Of a DNA stretch of 64,000 bases, positions 7,308 through 15,260 are shown piece after piece; the first letter of the stretch is position 1; each line of letters opens with the position of its first letter. Made by a program: the position numbers and the translations under genes. Source of the stretch: Roseateles sp. XES5 (lineage in GTDB: Bacteria > Pseudomonadota > Alphaproteobacteria > Rhizobiales > Rhizobiaceae); NCBI RefSeq assembly GCF_020535545.1, contig NZ_CP084754.1, positions 372,001-436,000 of the forward strand, read 5' to 3'. Under the pieces are notes generated by a model. It saw only the letters and a list, made by a program, of their open reading frames with translations, was not told the DNA's origin and made no database searches.

Positions 7308-9272
7308 GTCGATCAGATCGTAGCTGATCAGGTCGAATTGCGGCGTGTCGCCGGCGAAGAAGCTTTCGCGGACGACGAAGGCGTAGGTCCTGCCGGTTTC
7401 CAGCGGCACCGGCATCAGCGCGGCTGCGGCGGGATTGACGTAGACGAGGGCGTCGCGGCCCTCGGCGGAGCGGACATGCATGGCGGGGCCGATGCGCTCC
7501 TCCTTGATGGTGTTCACGTCCAGCACCTTGTCGTCCCGGCTCGGCGTCGTCGTCACGATGGTCGCGCGCACCCGGGCGAGCTTGCGCCAGGACGGGCTTT
7601 TCAGCGGGTCGTATTTCGCCCCCGTCGCGGCACGGTCGGCCTCGGCTTTCGCTTCGGCGGCGACCATCTCCTCGAGGCTCTGGAACCGCACGTTCCATTC
7701 CCAAGGCTTGGTATCGCGCATGATGCGATAGCCGGCTTCGGCGATCAGCTCGCTGGCGGCCGGCGGTTTTGTGCCGCCATCGAGCAGCTTCAGGAAGCTC
7801 TCGAGATAACCACGCAGCGGCTTGCTGTCCTCATACTCCACGAGAAGACCAGCGCCGAGCGCGATGCCCGTCTGCCGGCTCCCGGGCGCGACGACCAGCA
7901 CTGCGCCGTTGCCGACCTCCAGCTTGCCGACGCGCAGCTGGCGCATCGCATCCAGCGCATATTGATCCGCGCTGCGCTCCTGCAGGTCCTTCGCGACGAT
8001 GGTGACGATCTCGATATTGTTGCTTTCGGCGAAGTCGTAGGCAGCCTTTGCCAACGTCTCCTTGATCGCCGGATCGAACATGCCGAGCTCGTCATAGACG
8101 AAGCGGTCGAACTTGGAGGGCGTGCTGGCCGCATCGAGCACCGGCATCCTGTCCATCGGGCCGACTGCCACCGTCTCCGGCTTGTTGGCCGGCGCGCTTC
8201 CGGCTGACGCCAGTGCATTGTTGATGGCCTCGACCTCCTTGCTTACAGCATCGATATCGGCATCCGGCTTCGTCAGCTTGCCCATTGCCTCGATCAGCCG
8301 GGCTTCCAGCGCCTCGCGGGTCAGTCCCGCCAGATCCTGCGGAACCGCGTTGCCGTCCGCGGCGGCATGGGCCTGGTTGTCCGTGGCAAGCCCTGACGTC
8401 GCGAAACCGCTTTCCGTCTTGGCCTCGACGTCGGCTTCCGGCTGCGGATCGGCGGCGGCGACCGCCGTGTCGCTGCATTGGGGGCCGGCCTGCTGCTCGC
8501 AGGATTCCGTCCAGCCCGCCTCGATCGCCACCAGCCGCTTCTTGCGGCCGGGATGGGTCGGGCCGTCCTCTTCGGGAATGAGCGTGCTGATCGCCTTGGT
8601 GGCGTCGGTCAGCGCCGCGCCCATCTTGTAGAGCACGAAGCCGCTGAACTTGTCCGCCTCCAGCTCGATCGGCGGCTGGCTGCCGCCCGGCAGCAACGTA
8701 TGGCCGGAGAGGTGATGACCGATCTCGTGCGCCATGATGGAGATGCTGGCCCAATCGTTGTTGATCGTTGCCTCGCGCACCTGTTTCATGAAGACGGCAT
8801 TATAGGCGATGACGCGTTCCGGCACGCCGTCACCCCCCATCACGATCAGCGCGGCGGCGTTCGGCACTTCGCCCTCGACGACCTTGAAGTTCTGCGGCAG
8901 GCCGGTGAATCGCATGATGTTGCGCACGGCTTCCTTGCCATCCGTGCCATCGGTGCCGGCCAGGGCGCGTGGATCCACCTTGAAGGCCTGGCCATCATAG
9001 GAACAGGCCTGCAGCAACTCGCTCAGTTCCGCGGCCAGTTCCTGCTCGGAAGGCGTCTTCGTTTCCGCCTCGGCGACGAACACGCCGCGGTCCTTCTTCT
9101 CGAGGCGGCTGAACATGTCGTCGCAGATCGCCGCGCCGTTCGGGATCGGTGTCAGGAAGCCTTCTCCCGCGCGCGACAGCGGTGCGGTGCCGGCCCTCGC
9201 CCCGCAGGCAAGCGCCATCGTGGCCACGGAAAGGCCGAGCATGAATTTCCAGGTTCGCAGGTTCATCACCAT
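7305..9272 (-). CDS. Exported protein with M48-like metallopeptidase motif and TPM domain
   Basis: A 655-residue protein. The ATG at 9272 is preferred because it follows GAGGAGGAAATCA. An N-terminal signal sequence ends near ACGARAG. Around residue 182 there is a zinc-peptidase motif HEIGHH, followed about 20 residues later by ELEADKFSG, as in M48-type peptidases. After a low-complexity Ala/Asp/Glu linker comes a TPM domain (about 380-520: EIVTIVAKDL, NGAVLVVAPGSRQTGIALG), known from YgcG-type envelope proteins. The C-terminal 120 residues are unassigned. It probably acts in the periplasm or at the membrane. The combination of both domains in one chain is unusual. Confidence 0.75.
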   Translation of the reverse strand: MVMNLRTWKFMLGLSVATMALACGARAGTAPLSRAGEGFLTPIPNGAAICDDMFSRLEKKDRGVFVAEAETKTPSEQELAAELSELLQACSYDGQAFKVDPRALAGTDGTDGKEAVRNIMRFTGLPQNFKVVEGEVPNAAALIVMGGDGVPERVIAYNAVFMKQVREATINNDWASISIMAHEIGHHLSGHTLLPGGSQPPIELEADKFSGFVLYKMGAALTDATKAISTLIPEEDGPTHPGRKKRLVAIEAGWTESCEQQAGPQCSDTAVAAADPQPEADVEAKTESGFATSGLATDNQAHAAADGNAVPQDLAGLTREALEARLIEAMGKLTKPDADIDAVSKEVEAINNALASAGSAPANKPETVAVGPMDRMPVLDAASTPSKFDRFVYDELGMFDPAIKETLAKAAYDFAESNNIEIVTIVAKDLQERSADQYALDAMRQLRVGKLEVGNGAVLVVAPGSRQTGIALGAGLLVEYEDSKPLRGYLESFLKLLDGGTKPPAASELIAEAGYRIMRDTKPWEWNVRFQSLEEMVAAEAKAEADRAATGAKYDPLKSPSWRKLARVRATIVTTTPSRDDKVLDVNTIKEERIGPAMHVRSAEGRDALVYVNPAAAALMPVPLETGRTYAFVVRESFFAGDTPQFDLISYDLID

Positions 9273-9314
9273 TGATTTCCTCCTCGTTGACATTCCGGAG
9301 CCGCCATCCTCGCC

Positions 9315-10091
9315 TCAGGCGAGTTGGGTCATGACGATCCGGATCACTGCGCGCCCGTAGAGATAGAGCGCGCCCTTCTTGACGGCGTAGAACACGGCGG
9401 TGCCGATGAGCGGCCACCACCATTGCCGGCGAAGATCGATTGAAAAGAACTGCGTGAAGGCCACGAAGACGATGCCGGCCTCGACCCAGCCCATGTAGTA
9501 GCCGGAGATGGCGCGATGTGCCTTCACCGCCTCAATACCCGTCCACCAGTAGAGCGGCAGGAGATTGAGGATGTTGGCGACGAGGATCACGAAATGCGCA
9601 TAGGTCGCCAGCACCAGATGCTCGACCACGTTGAACCCGCCGCGACGCCGGAAAACGATCAGCGAGGCGGCCAGAATGGCGACGATCCCGATGGAGAACG
9701 ACCATTTCGAATAGGCCTGCACCAGCACCAGCGCCTTGCTGAGACCGGGGCTCGCGGAGCCGAAGAAATCCGTCTGGTGGATGACGACAAGCAAAAGCAC
9801 GATGGCCGCCAGCAGGAGCTTCAGCGGGTGCACATGCTTCTTGCGCTCGCCGAGCACATAGGCGCGCGCCACGCTGCCTGGGGCGAAAGCGACCCGCAGG
9901 GCCGCCTTGACCATGTCGGCTTCGAACCAGCGCAGCTTGTCCCAGGCTTCGTCCCGCACCTCGCCCCAGCCGAAGCGCCGCGCCTTCTTCTGGCCGCAGG
10001 CGGAACAGAAGGGCGTGGAGAGCGCGGCGCCGCAATTGCGGCAGACCGGCGCGTCGAAATGGGCCGCGGACGGACGATCCGGATCGGTCAT
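9315..10091 (-). CDS. DUF3667 family membrane protein with N-terminal zinc ribbon
   Basis: A 258-residue protein starting MTDPDRPSAAHFD. Two CxxC pairs near the N-terminus (CRNCG and CSACGQK) form a zinc-ribbon-like module, followed by the conserved patch around FAPGSVARAYVLGERKKHVHP and about four or five hydrophobic segments. This layout matches the DUF3667 family, whose function is unknown. The long N-terminal extension up to 10289 is rejected because it is Arg/Pro-rich and unlike the family. It lies 42 bases upstream of the metallopeptidase/TPM gene on the same strand, so the two may be cotranscribed. Confidence 0.75.
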   Translation of the reverse strand: MTDPDRPSAAHFDAPVCRNCGAALSTPFCSACGQKKARRFGWGEVRDEAWDKLRWFEADMVKAALRVAFAPGSVARAYVLGERKKHVHPLKLLLAAIVLLLVVIHQTDFFGSASPGLSKALVLVQAYSKWSFSIGIVAILAASLIVFRRRGGFNVVEHLVLATYAHFVILVANILNLLPLYWWTGIEAVKAHRAISGYYMGWVEAGIVFVAFTQFFSIDLRRQWWWPLIGTAVFYAVKKGALYLYGRAVIRIVMTQLA

Positions 10092-10245
10092 GCGCGGCAA
10101 CCGCGAAAGGCCGGCATCATCGATGGCGCTCAAGCGATGCGCAGGCGGGCGACGGCCGCGACTTTGCGTTTCGCCCGCTTTTTCCATAGACCTTGGCTTC
10201 CGGATCGCGGCATGCCGCGCGGCTTGGGGAAAGGGAGGCAAAAGC

Positions 10246-10590
10246 GTGCATGGAACCACCGTTACGCGCCGGAAAGTGCATTCTCGCAAATCTTACGTGC
10301 TGCAGGCCCTGTTTATTCTGCTCGCCATGAGCATTTCTCTCGCGAGCCTCGCCTGGTTCGTCTCTTTCGACGGCTCGCCCTGGTGGCTGGCGGGCGCCGA
10401 CCTTCTCCTGCTGGCGGCATGCTACCAGGCCTTCGCCGGTTTCATGGAAACATGGGTGCCGGCGATCGCGGCGCTGGATGTGCTCGGCATCGTTCTATTG
10501 GCCATCCTGATCCTCGTCGCACCGCTGCTCTCGCCGATTGCCCTCGGTTGGACGATCCTGCAGGCTCTGAAAGCCGGTCCGCAAGATTAG
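10246..10590 (+). CDS. Small hypothetical membrane protein
   Basis: A 114-residue frame starting at a GTG (10246) that sits 7 bases after GGGAGG. About fifteen basic or polar residues are followed by three hydrophobic segments (SYVLQALFILLAMSISLASL, WWLAGADLLLLAA, ALDVLGIVLLAILILVAPLL). I do not recognise a family. The good ribosome-binding site and the membrane-protein composition support a real gene, divergent from the DUF3667 gene. Confidence 0.6.
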   Translation: MHGTTVTRRKVHSRKSYVLQALFILLAMSISLASLAWFVSFDGSPWWLAGADLLLLAACYQAFAGFMETWVPAIAALDVLGIVLLAILILVAPLLSPIALGWTILQALKAGPQD

Positions 10591-10638
10591 CCTGCAAGCG
10601 ACCCAGCGTCGAAATCGCCGGTGGCTTGCGCATCAAAC

Positions 10639-10667
10639 TTGACTACGTTTGTCAACTTAGTTATGCC
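10639..10667 (+). promoter_or_regulatory. Candidate promoter with overlapping dyad upstream of the ECF sigma gene
   Basis: TTGACT (10639-10644), a 17-base spacer and TATGCC (10662-10667) resemble a housekeeping promoter. The -35 box lies in a perfect dyad TTGAC-N7-GTCAA (10639-10655), a possible repressor site. Position suggests control of the sigma-factor gene, perhaps by an iron regulator, but it is not an obvious match to a Fur, RirA or Irr site. Confidence 0.45.
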
Positions 10668-10772
10668 CTTTCCCACGGCGACCGCTGCCAGCGCTGCGTT
10701 CCGCCAGCGTGATGCAGCGAGGCTTGCGGCGTTTGTCCTGCCGGAAAGCCAGCAGGAGAGGAACGAGACGTC

Positions 10773-11285
10773 TTGAAGGACGGGGATGCGACGGCGCTGT
10801 TTTACGCCACCCACAAGCCGGCTCTGGTGCGTTACGCCACGCGCATTCTCGGCTCGCGGGAAGCGGCGGAAGATATCGTGCAGGACGCCTTCATCCGGTT
10901 CTCGCCGTCCAACACGACCGGCACGGCCGCAGCGCAGACACTCGCCTATCTCTACCGCATCGTGCGCAACCTCTGCCTCGACGTCATCAAGCGGCGGAAG
11001 ATCGAGATGAGGGAGCGCGACGACGAGCCGCCCTACTGGTCGATCCCCCGCGCTGTCGAGACACCCGAGAAAAACGTTCAGGTATCGCAGGAGCTGCAGA
11101 TCGTCCGTAAGGTGCTCGACGGCTTTCCGGTCGACGTGCGCGTCGCGGTCGAAATGCATCGTTTCGGCGGGCATACGCTGGAGGAGGTGGCGGCCCATCT
11201 CGGCATTTCCGTCGCGACGGCGCACCGCCATGTGCGGGCCGCTCTGGTCGAGATCGCGCTTCATCTCGACGATGCCGCTTCCTGA
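10773..11285 (+). CDS. ECF RNA polymerase sigma factor, FecI type
   Basis: A 170-residue ECF sigma factor. Region 2 is LFYATHKPALVRYATRIL and EDIVQDAFIRF; region 4 is the helix-turn-helix near the C-terminus (LEEVAAHLGISVATAHRHVR). The start is TTG at 10773, preceded by AGGAGAGG; no ATG is available upstream of region 2. FecR and an STN-domain TonB receptor follow, so this is an iron-starvation sigma factor that should direct transcription of fecR and of the receptor-siderophore operon from the two GTGAAAAA-N15-CGTC sites. Confidence 0.9.
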   Translation: MKDGDATALFYATHKPALVRYATRILGSREAAEDIVQDAFIRFSPSNTTGTAAAQTLAYLYRIVRNLCLDVIKRRKIEMRERDDEPPYWSIPRAVETPEKNVQVSQELQIVRKVLDGFPVDVRVAVEMHRFGGHTLEEVAAHLGISVATAHRHVRAALVEIALHLDDAAS

Positions 11286-11292
11286 CGGCGGT

Positions 11293-11319
11293 GTGAAAAA
11301 AAATTGCCTGCAGATCGTC
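11293..11319 (+). promoter_or_regulatory. Candidate ECF-sigma promoter upstream of fecR
   Basis: GTGAAAAA (11293-11300), exactly 15 bases, then CGTC (11316-11319). The same elements with the same spacing recur before the TonB receptor gene (12414-12440). A GAAAA-like -35 box and a CGTC -10 box are typical of ECF promoters. The site starts 8 bases after the sigma-factor stop and about 70 bases before the fecR start. Confidence 0.65.
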
Positions 11320-11389
11320 CCTACGCAGAGATCGATTATTCGGCTAGAACGCGCAGCACGGCACGGGGTGCCGGGGCACAGGTAGTATC

Positions 11390-12367
11390 TTGACCAGGGA
11401 TGACACAGACAAGCGGCGCGCAATGGAAGAGGCCATGGATTGGCTTCTACGCCTCAAGGACAAGCCGCAATGTCACGAGACCGCAGACGGTCTGCAGGCA
11501 TGGCTGCAGCATTCCGAAGACAACCGCGCCGCCTGGCAGGCAGCCCTGCGCACATGGGCCCTGCTCGGCGAGATCAAGCCGCAGCACGCCGACCTCTGGC
11601 CGGCCAGGGTCACCGAGAACGTCCTCCCCCTTCCGGCCAGGCGCCGCGGCCGCTGGGCCGCCGGCCTTGCATTTGCCGTTGCAGCCACGGTTGCCGCGGT
11701 CTTCGCCGCCCCTGCCCTTCTCCTTCGTCTTCAGGCGGACGTCATGACGGCGACCGGCGAGAGCCGCACGGTCACGCTGGCGGATGGGTCGCAGGTCAAT
11801 CTCTCCGGCGGCAGCGCCATCGGCGTGGACATCACGCCGGAAGAGCGCCGGGTGCGCCTCCTGTCGGGCGAAGCCTTCTTCGACGTGGCGCACGATGCCG
11901 CCCGCCCCTTCACGGTGGAAGCCGGCGAAGCGAGGGTCGTGGTGCTCGGCACCGCCTTCGACGTGGCGCTCGATCCCTCCTCCACGACGGTGCAGCTCGC
12001 CCGTGGCGTTGTCGGCCTTTCCGGCGCGGCGACATCGACCGTTGCGGAAATGGCGCCCGGCGACATGGCGACGGTCGACCACGATACCGGCGAGATTACG
12101 CGGGAGACGGTGCCCGTCGGAGAAATCGCCGCCTGGCGCAACGGGCTGCTGTTCGTCAACAACGTGACGGTGGAAAGCGTTGTCGCGCGCCTGCAACGTT
12201 ACCATCCGGCCTGGATCAGCCTGCCCGACGGGACGCTTGGCCGGCAGCGCGTGACGGGTCTCTACGATCTCACCGATCCCGACCGGGCGCTGCGCGCCCT
12301 CGTCCAGCCGCTCGGCGGCAAGGTGCGCGCTGTCTCGAATTACGTGCGCGTCGTCTCCCGTTTCTAG
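11390..12367 (+). CDS. FecR family anti-sigma / signal-transducing protein
   Basis: A 325-residue inner-membrane regulator. The cytoplasmic N-terminus (about 1-85) carries the sigma-contact region with the typical WLLRL and AWQAALRTWALLGEI. One membrane segment follows at about 88-110. The periplasmic FecR domain has [32 protein letters not shown] and VVLGTAFDV, and the C-terminal STN-like part has FVNNVTVESVVARLQRY. The assigned start is TTG at 11390; MEEAMDWL at 11423 is a possible alternative. In FecIRA systems FecR relays the signal from the ferri-siderophore-loaded receptor to the sigma factor. Confidence 0.9.
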   Translation: MTRDDTDKRRAMEEAMDWLLRLKDKPQCHETADGLQAWLQHSEDNRAAWQAALRTWALLGEIKPQHADLWPARVTENVLPLPARRRGRWAAGLAFAVAATVAAVFAAPALLLRLQADVMTATGESRTVTLADGSQVNLSGGSAIGVDITPEERRVRLLSGEAFFDVAHDAARPFTVEAGEARVVVLGTAFDVALDPSSTTVQLARGVVGLSGAATSTVAEMAPGDMATVDHDTGEITRETVPVGEIAAWRNGLLFVNNVTVESVVARLQRYHPAWISLPDGTLGRQRVTGLYDLTDPDRALRALVQPLGGKVRAVSNYVRVVSRF

Positions 12368-12413
12368 GGCTCACGAAAAGTTTTCCGAAAAAATCAAGAA
12401 ATTTGCGCCCGGC

Positions 12414-12440
12414 GTGAAAAAGATCCCGGAGCCCGTCGTC
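12414..12440 (+). promoter_or_regulatory. Candidate ECF-sigma promoter upstream of the TonB receptor
   Basis: GTGAAAAA (12414-12421), exactly 15 bases, then CGTC (12437-12440), the same elements and spacing as at 11293-11319. Transcription would start near 12446-12450, downstream of the TTG at 12442, which supports the ATG at 12499 as the receptor start. It would drive the receptor and, by read-through, the siderophore genes. Confidence 0.68.
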
Positions 12441-12498
12441 TTTGCACCGGGAATACGCGCCGGGGCGGCGCGTCCCAGGGTATGATGCCGGGGGTAAA

Positions 12499-14829
12499 AT
12501 GCGTTTGCATCTTGATCGAATGAACGGAACACGCGCGGGGACGCAGGTCCGCACTGTCTTCTTTGCCAGGCTGATGGTTTCCACGGCCGTGGCGCTTGTC
12601 TTCATCCTGCCGCAGGCGGCGCTTCAGCCGGCCGCCGCGCAGGAAAAGACCGCCCGGGTCGGCACGATGGCCTTCGATATTCCGGCACAGTCGCTGGCAA
12701 GCGCCCTCAATACGTTCGGCCGCCAGTCGGGCCTGCAGGTTTCTCTTGCCGCCACGACATCGCACGGCATCACCTCGAAGGCGGTCAAGGGCAGCTACAC
12801 GCCCGGGCAGGCGCTGGCCGCCTTGCTCGAAGGGGCGGATCTGCGCCATTCGATCACGCCCGAGGGCACCGCGATCGTGACGCCGAAGCATGTTTCCCCG
12901 CTTGTCACCGGCTCGGTCGAGAATGGCGCGACGACGCTGCAGCAGGTGACCGTCGAGGGTGAAGGCGAGGTCGGCCAGGGCGACGTCGGCGAGGTCAATA
13001 TCACCGCCAAGGATCTGGAACGGAAGAACCCCGCAAACCTTCAGGACGTCTTCCGCGAGGAACCGAGCGTCAAGGTCGGCTCTTCCCTGCCCATGTCGCA
13101 AAAGGTCTATGTCAACGGCATCGAGGAAACCAACCTCGCCGTTTCCATCGACGGCAGCCGGCAGAACAACAAGGTGTTCCACCACAATGCCACGACGCTG
13201 ATCGATCCGGCGCTTCTGAAGGCCGTCAGCGTCGACGAGGGCGTGGCGCCCGCCGATGCAGGTCCCGGCGCGCTGGCCGGCGCCATCGAATACCAGACGA
13301 AGGACGCACGCGACTTCCTCGATGGCGACGGGTTCGGCGGCTTCGTCAACACCACCTACAACACGAATGGCGGCGTCTTCGGCACCGGCCTTTCGGCTTA
13401 CGGCATTCATCAGGGTTACGAGTTCCTCGGCTATCTGAACTTCGGCAAGGGCGGCGAGTTCTCCGACGGCAATGGCGACAAGGTACCGGGCACGCGGACC
13501 AACTTCCTGAGCGGCCTCGGCAAGGTCGCCTATGAATTCGAAAGCGGCGACCGCGTCGAACTCAGCCACGAAAGCGTCAAGGACGATGCGCCGCGTCCCT
13601 TCCGCGCCAACATGCGCACCACCACGGGCAGCAAGCCGTGGGACAAGGACATCCGCGACTATCGCCTCGACCGCAACAACACCGTCTTCACCTATACGGA
13701 CGAGACGCCCGAGGGGTGGTGGGATCCGAAGCTGGTGCTTGCCTATGGCACGACCGAGGTCGACACGACGGTCTTTCCCAAGCCGGGCACCGGGCCTGTC
13801 TCCTACCCGATCGCAGGCGTGACCTCGACGTTCAACGGCAAGTTCGAGAACCGCTTCCACTTCGACATCGGAACGGTGACGGCAGGCGTCGATTTCTACA
13901 GCGACCGCGCCGAGCTCGACGACCTCTACGATGCCGCGACGGAGAAGGCGAGCAATCTCGGGGCCTATCTCCAGGCGCGCCTCGAACCCTTCGAGCGGAC
14001 GCGCCTTTCCTTCGGCGGCCGCGCGGACCGGCAATGGTTCACCGGCACCGGCGGCCAGGAATTCGACAATGCCGGCCTCAGCGGCAACGTCTCGGCCGAA
14101 TACGATCTCATCGAGGATTTCCTGACGGCCAAGGCCGGCTACTCGCATGTCTGGTCGGGCATTCCGCTGGCGGAAAACTTCATCCTGAACCCTGCCTGGA
14201 CGTACCTGCCCGCACCGGAACCGACAACCGCCGACAACTACACGATCGGCCTCGTCGCCACCTATAACGGCTTCACGCTCGAAGGTTCGGTCTTCCGCAC
14301 GGACATGGAGAATGCGCGCTACGCCCGCTATGCCCAGGCCTACAAAGCCCGGGAAGTGCAATCGGAAGGCTTCTCCATCGCCGCCGGCTACGAATGGACC
14401 GACAGCTTCCTGCGCGTGAAATACATCAACACCGACACGCGCATCGACGGCAAGCCGGCGGATTCCGACACCGGCACCTATCTGACGACCCCCGTCGGCG
14501 AGATCGTCACCGTCACCGCCGCCCATACCTTCGCCGACTACGGGGTGACGGTCGGCGGCGACGTCGAGATCGCGCTGAAATACGACAAGGTTCCGGCGGC
14601 CGCGGCAGGGGAACCCGCGAACAAGCCCTTCGAGGCCTACACGGTGTTCAACGCCTATCTCGAATACAAGCCGGTCGATCACCAGAACCTGACCTTGCGC
14701 GCCGACGTGAAGAACATCTTCGACGAAGTCTATGCGGACCGCGCGACCTACGGCCAGGAATTCCCGGGCGTCACGCCGCTCTACCAGCCCGGCCGCTCGT
14801 TCATGCTGAGCGTGCGCGCCACCTTCTAG
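12499..14829 (+). CDS. TonB-dependent siderophore receptor with N-terminal STN signalling domain
   Basis: A 776-residue outer-membrane receptor starting MRLHLDRMNG. After a long signal peptide (cleavage near QPAAAQ) comes an STN domain (about 58-130: FDIPAQSLASALNTFGRQSG and LAALLEGADL), which contacts FecR in the periplasm. The plug domain follows (about 150-290, with DVFREEPSVKVGSS and AGPGALAGAIEY), then a beta-barrel ending in an aromatic residue (SFMLSVRATF). Location suggests the ligand is the ferric form of the siderophore made by the downstream genes. Heme or a xenosiderophore cannot be excluded from sequence alone. Confidence 0.88.
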   Translation: MRLHLDRMNGTRAGTQVRTVFFARLMVSTAVALVFILPQAALQPAAAQEKTARVGTMAFDIPAQSLASALNTFGRQSGLQVSLAATTSHGITSKAVKGSYTPGQALAALLEGADLRHSITPEGTAIVTPKHVSPLVTGSVENGATTLQQVTVEGEGEVGQGDVGEVNITAKDLERKNPANLQDVFREEPSVKVGSSLPMSQKVYVNGIEETNLAVSIDGSRQNNKVFHHNATTLIDPALLKAVSVDEGVAPADAGPGALAGAIEYQTKDARDFLDGDGFGGFVNTTYNTNGGVFGTGLSAYGIHQGYEFLGYLNFGKGGEFSDGNGDKVPGTRTNFLSGLGKVAYEFESGDRVELSHESVKDDAPRPFRANMRTTTGSKPWDKDIRDYRLDRNNTVFTYTDETPEGWWDPKLVLAYGTTEVDTTVFPKPGTGPVSYPIAGVTSTFNGKFENRFHFDIGTVTAGVDFYSDRAELDDLYDAATEKASNLGAYLQARLEPFERTRLSFGGRADRQWFTGTGGQEFDNAGLSGNVSAEYDLIEDFLTAKAGYSHVWSGIPLAENFILNPAWTYLPAPEPTTADNYTIGLVATYNGFTLEGSVFRTDMENARYARYAQAYKAREVQSEGFSIAAGYEWTDSFLRVKYINTDTRIDGKPADSDTGTYLTTPVGEIVTVTAAHTFADYGVTVGGDVEIALKYDKVPAAAAGEPANKPFEAYTVFNAYLEYKPVDHQNLTLRADVKNIFDEVYADRATYGQEFPGVTPLYQPGRSFMLSVRATF

Positions 14830-14835
14830 TGACAA

Positions 14836-14866
14836 CGCTTCCGGCGGCGCCCTGCTGCCGGAAGCG
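14836..14866 (+). other. Hairpin directly after the receptor gene
   Basis: Perfect 10-base inverted repeat CGCTTCCGGC / GCCGGAAGCG with an 11-base loop, starting 7 bases after the receptor stop. No T-run follows, so partial attenuation or 3'-end protection of the receptor message is more likely than full termination. It would allow more receptor than biosynthetic enzymes to be made from one promoter. Confidence 0.55.
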
Positions 14867-14892
14867 GACCATCGGAAAGAGGAGGACCCTCC

Positions 14893-15180
14893 ATGGAAGC
14901 CACCACCCGATTTGAAACCGAAAACAGTGCAAAGTACCTGCAGCAGCTCTGCAAGCATTTCGCCCACAAGGTCGACGTGACCTATGGCGACACACGCGGC
15001 GAATGCCGCTTTTCCTGCGGCACCTCGGTCCTGACGGTCGCCGGAAACGGGCTCGACATTCATGTCGCGGCCGCCGACGCGGAAGGCCTTCGCGAGACCA
15101 AGGCCGTCATCGAGAACCATCTCCTGCGTTTCGCCTTCCGGGAAACGCCGCCGCCCTTCACCTGGCGCGCCGTCACCTGA
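14893..15180 (+). CDS. DUF2218 family small protein
   Basis: A 95-residue cytoplasmic protein with a strong ribosome-binding site (GAGGAGG). The pattern Y-LQQLCKHFAHKV, a GECRFSCG core, LDIHVAAADAEGL and the C-terminal FRETPPPFTW matches the DUF2218 family, whose function is not established. It lies between the receptor and the first NIS synthetase gene, within the same transcription direction. Its place suggests a role in siderophore or iron handling, but this is inference. Confidence 0.8.
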   Translation: MEATTRFETENSAKYLQQLCKHFAHKVDVTYGDTRGECRFSCGTSVLTVAGNGLDIHVAAADAEGLRETKAVIENHLLRFAFRETPPPFTWRAVT

Positions 15181-15260
15181 GCGCACGACCGCCATCCATC
15201 GTCAATTTCGAGCCGGCTTGCCGCATGCCGCGGCAGCCCGGCCGGCGTTCCAGGTGAAAC

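Noticed and set aside
9315..10289. Extended N-terminus of the DUF3667 protein up to 10289
   Set aside because: The extra 66 residues are Arg/Pro-rich, unlike the family, and overlap the ribosome-binding site and start of the divergent small gene.
12442..12498. Longer N-terminus of the TonB receptor from a TTG at 12442
   Set aside because: The TTG lies directly after the -10 element of the candidate promoter, so it would be upstream of the transcript start; the segment also lacks signal-peptide character.
12394..15195. Open frame of 933 codons on the minus strand
   Set aside because: Antisense shadow of the TonB receptor and DUF2218 genes; no recognisable motif.
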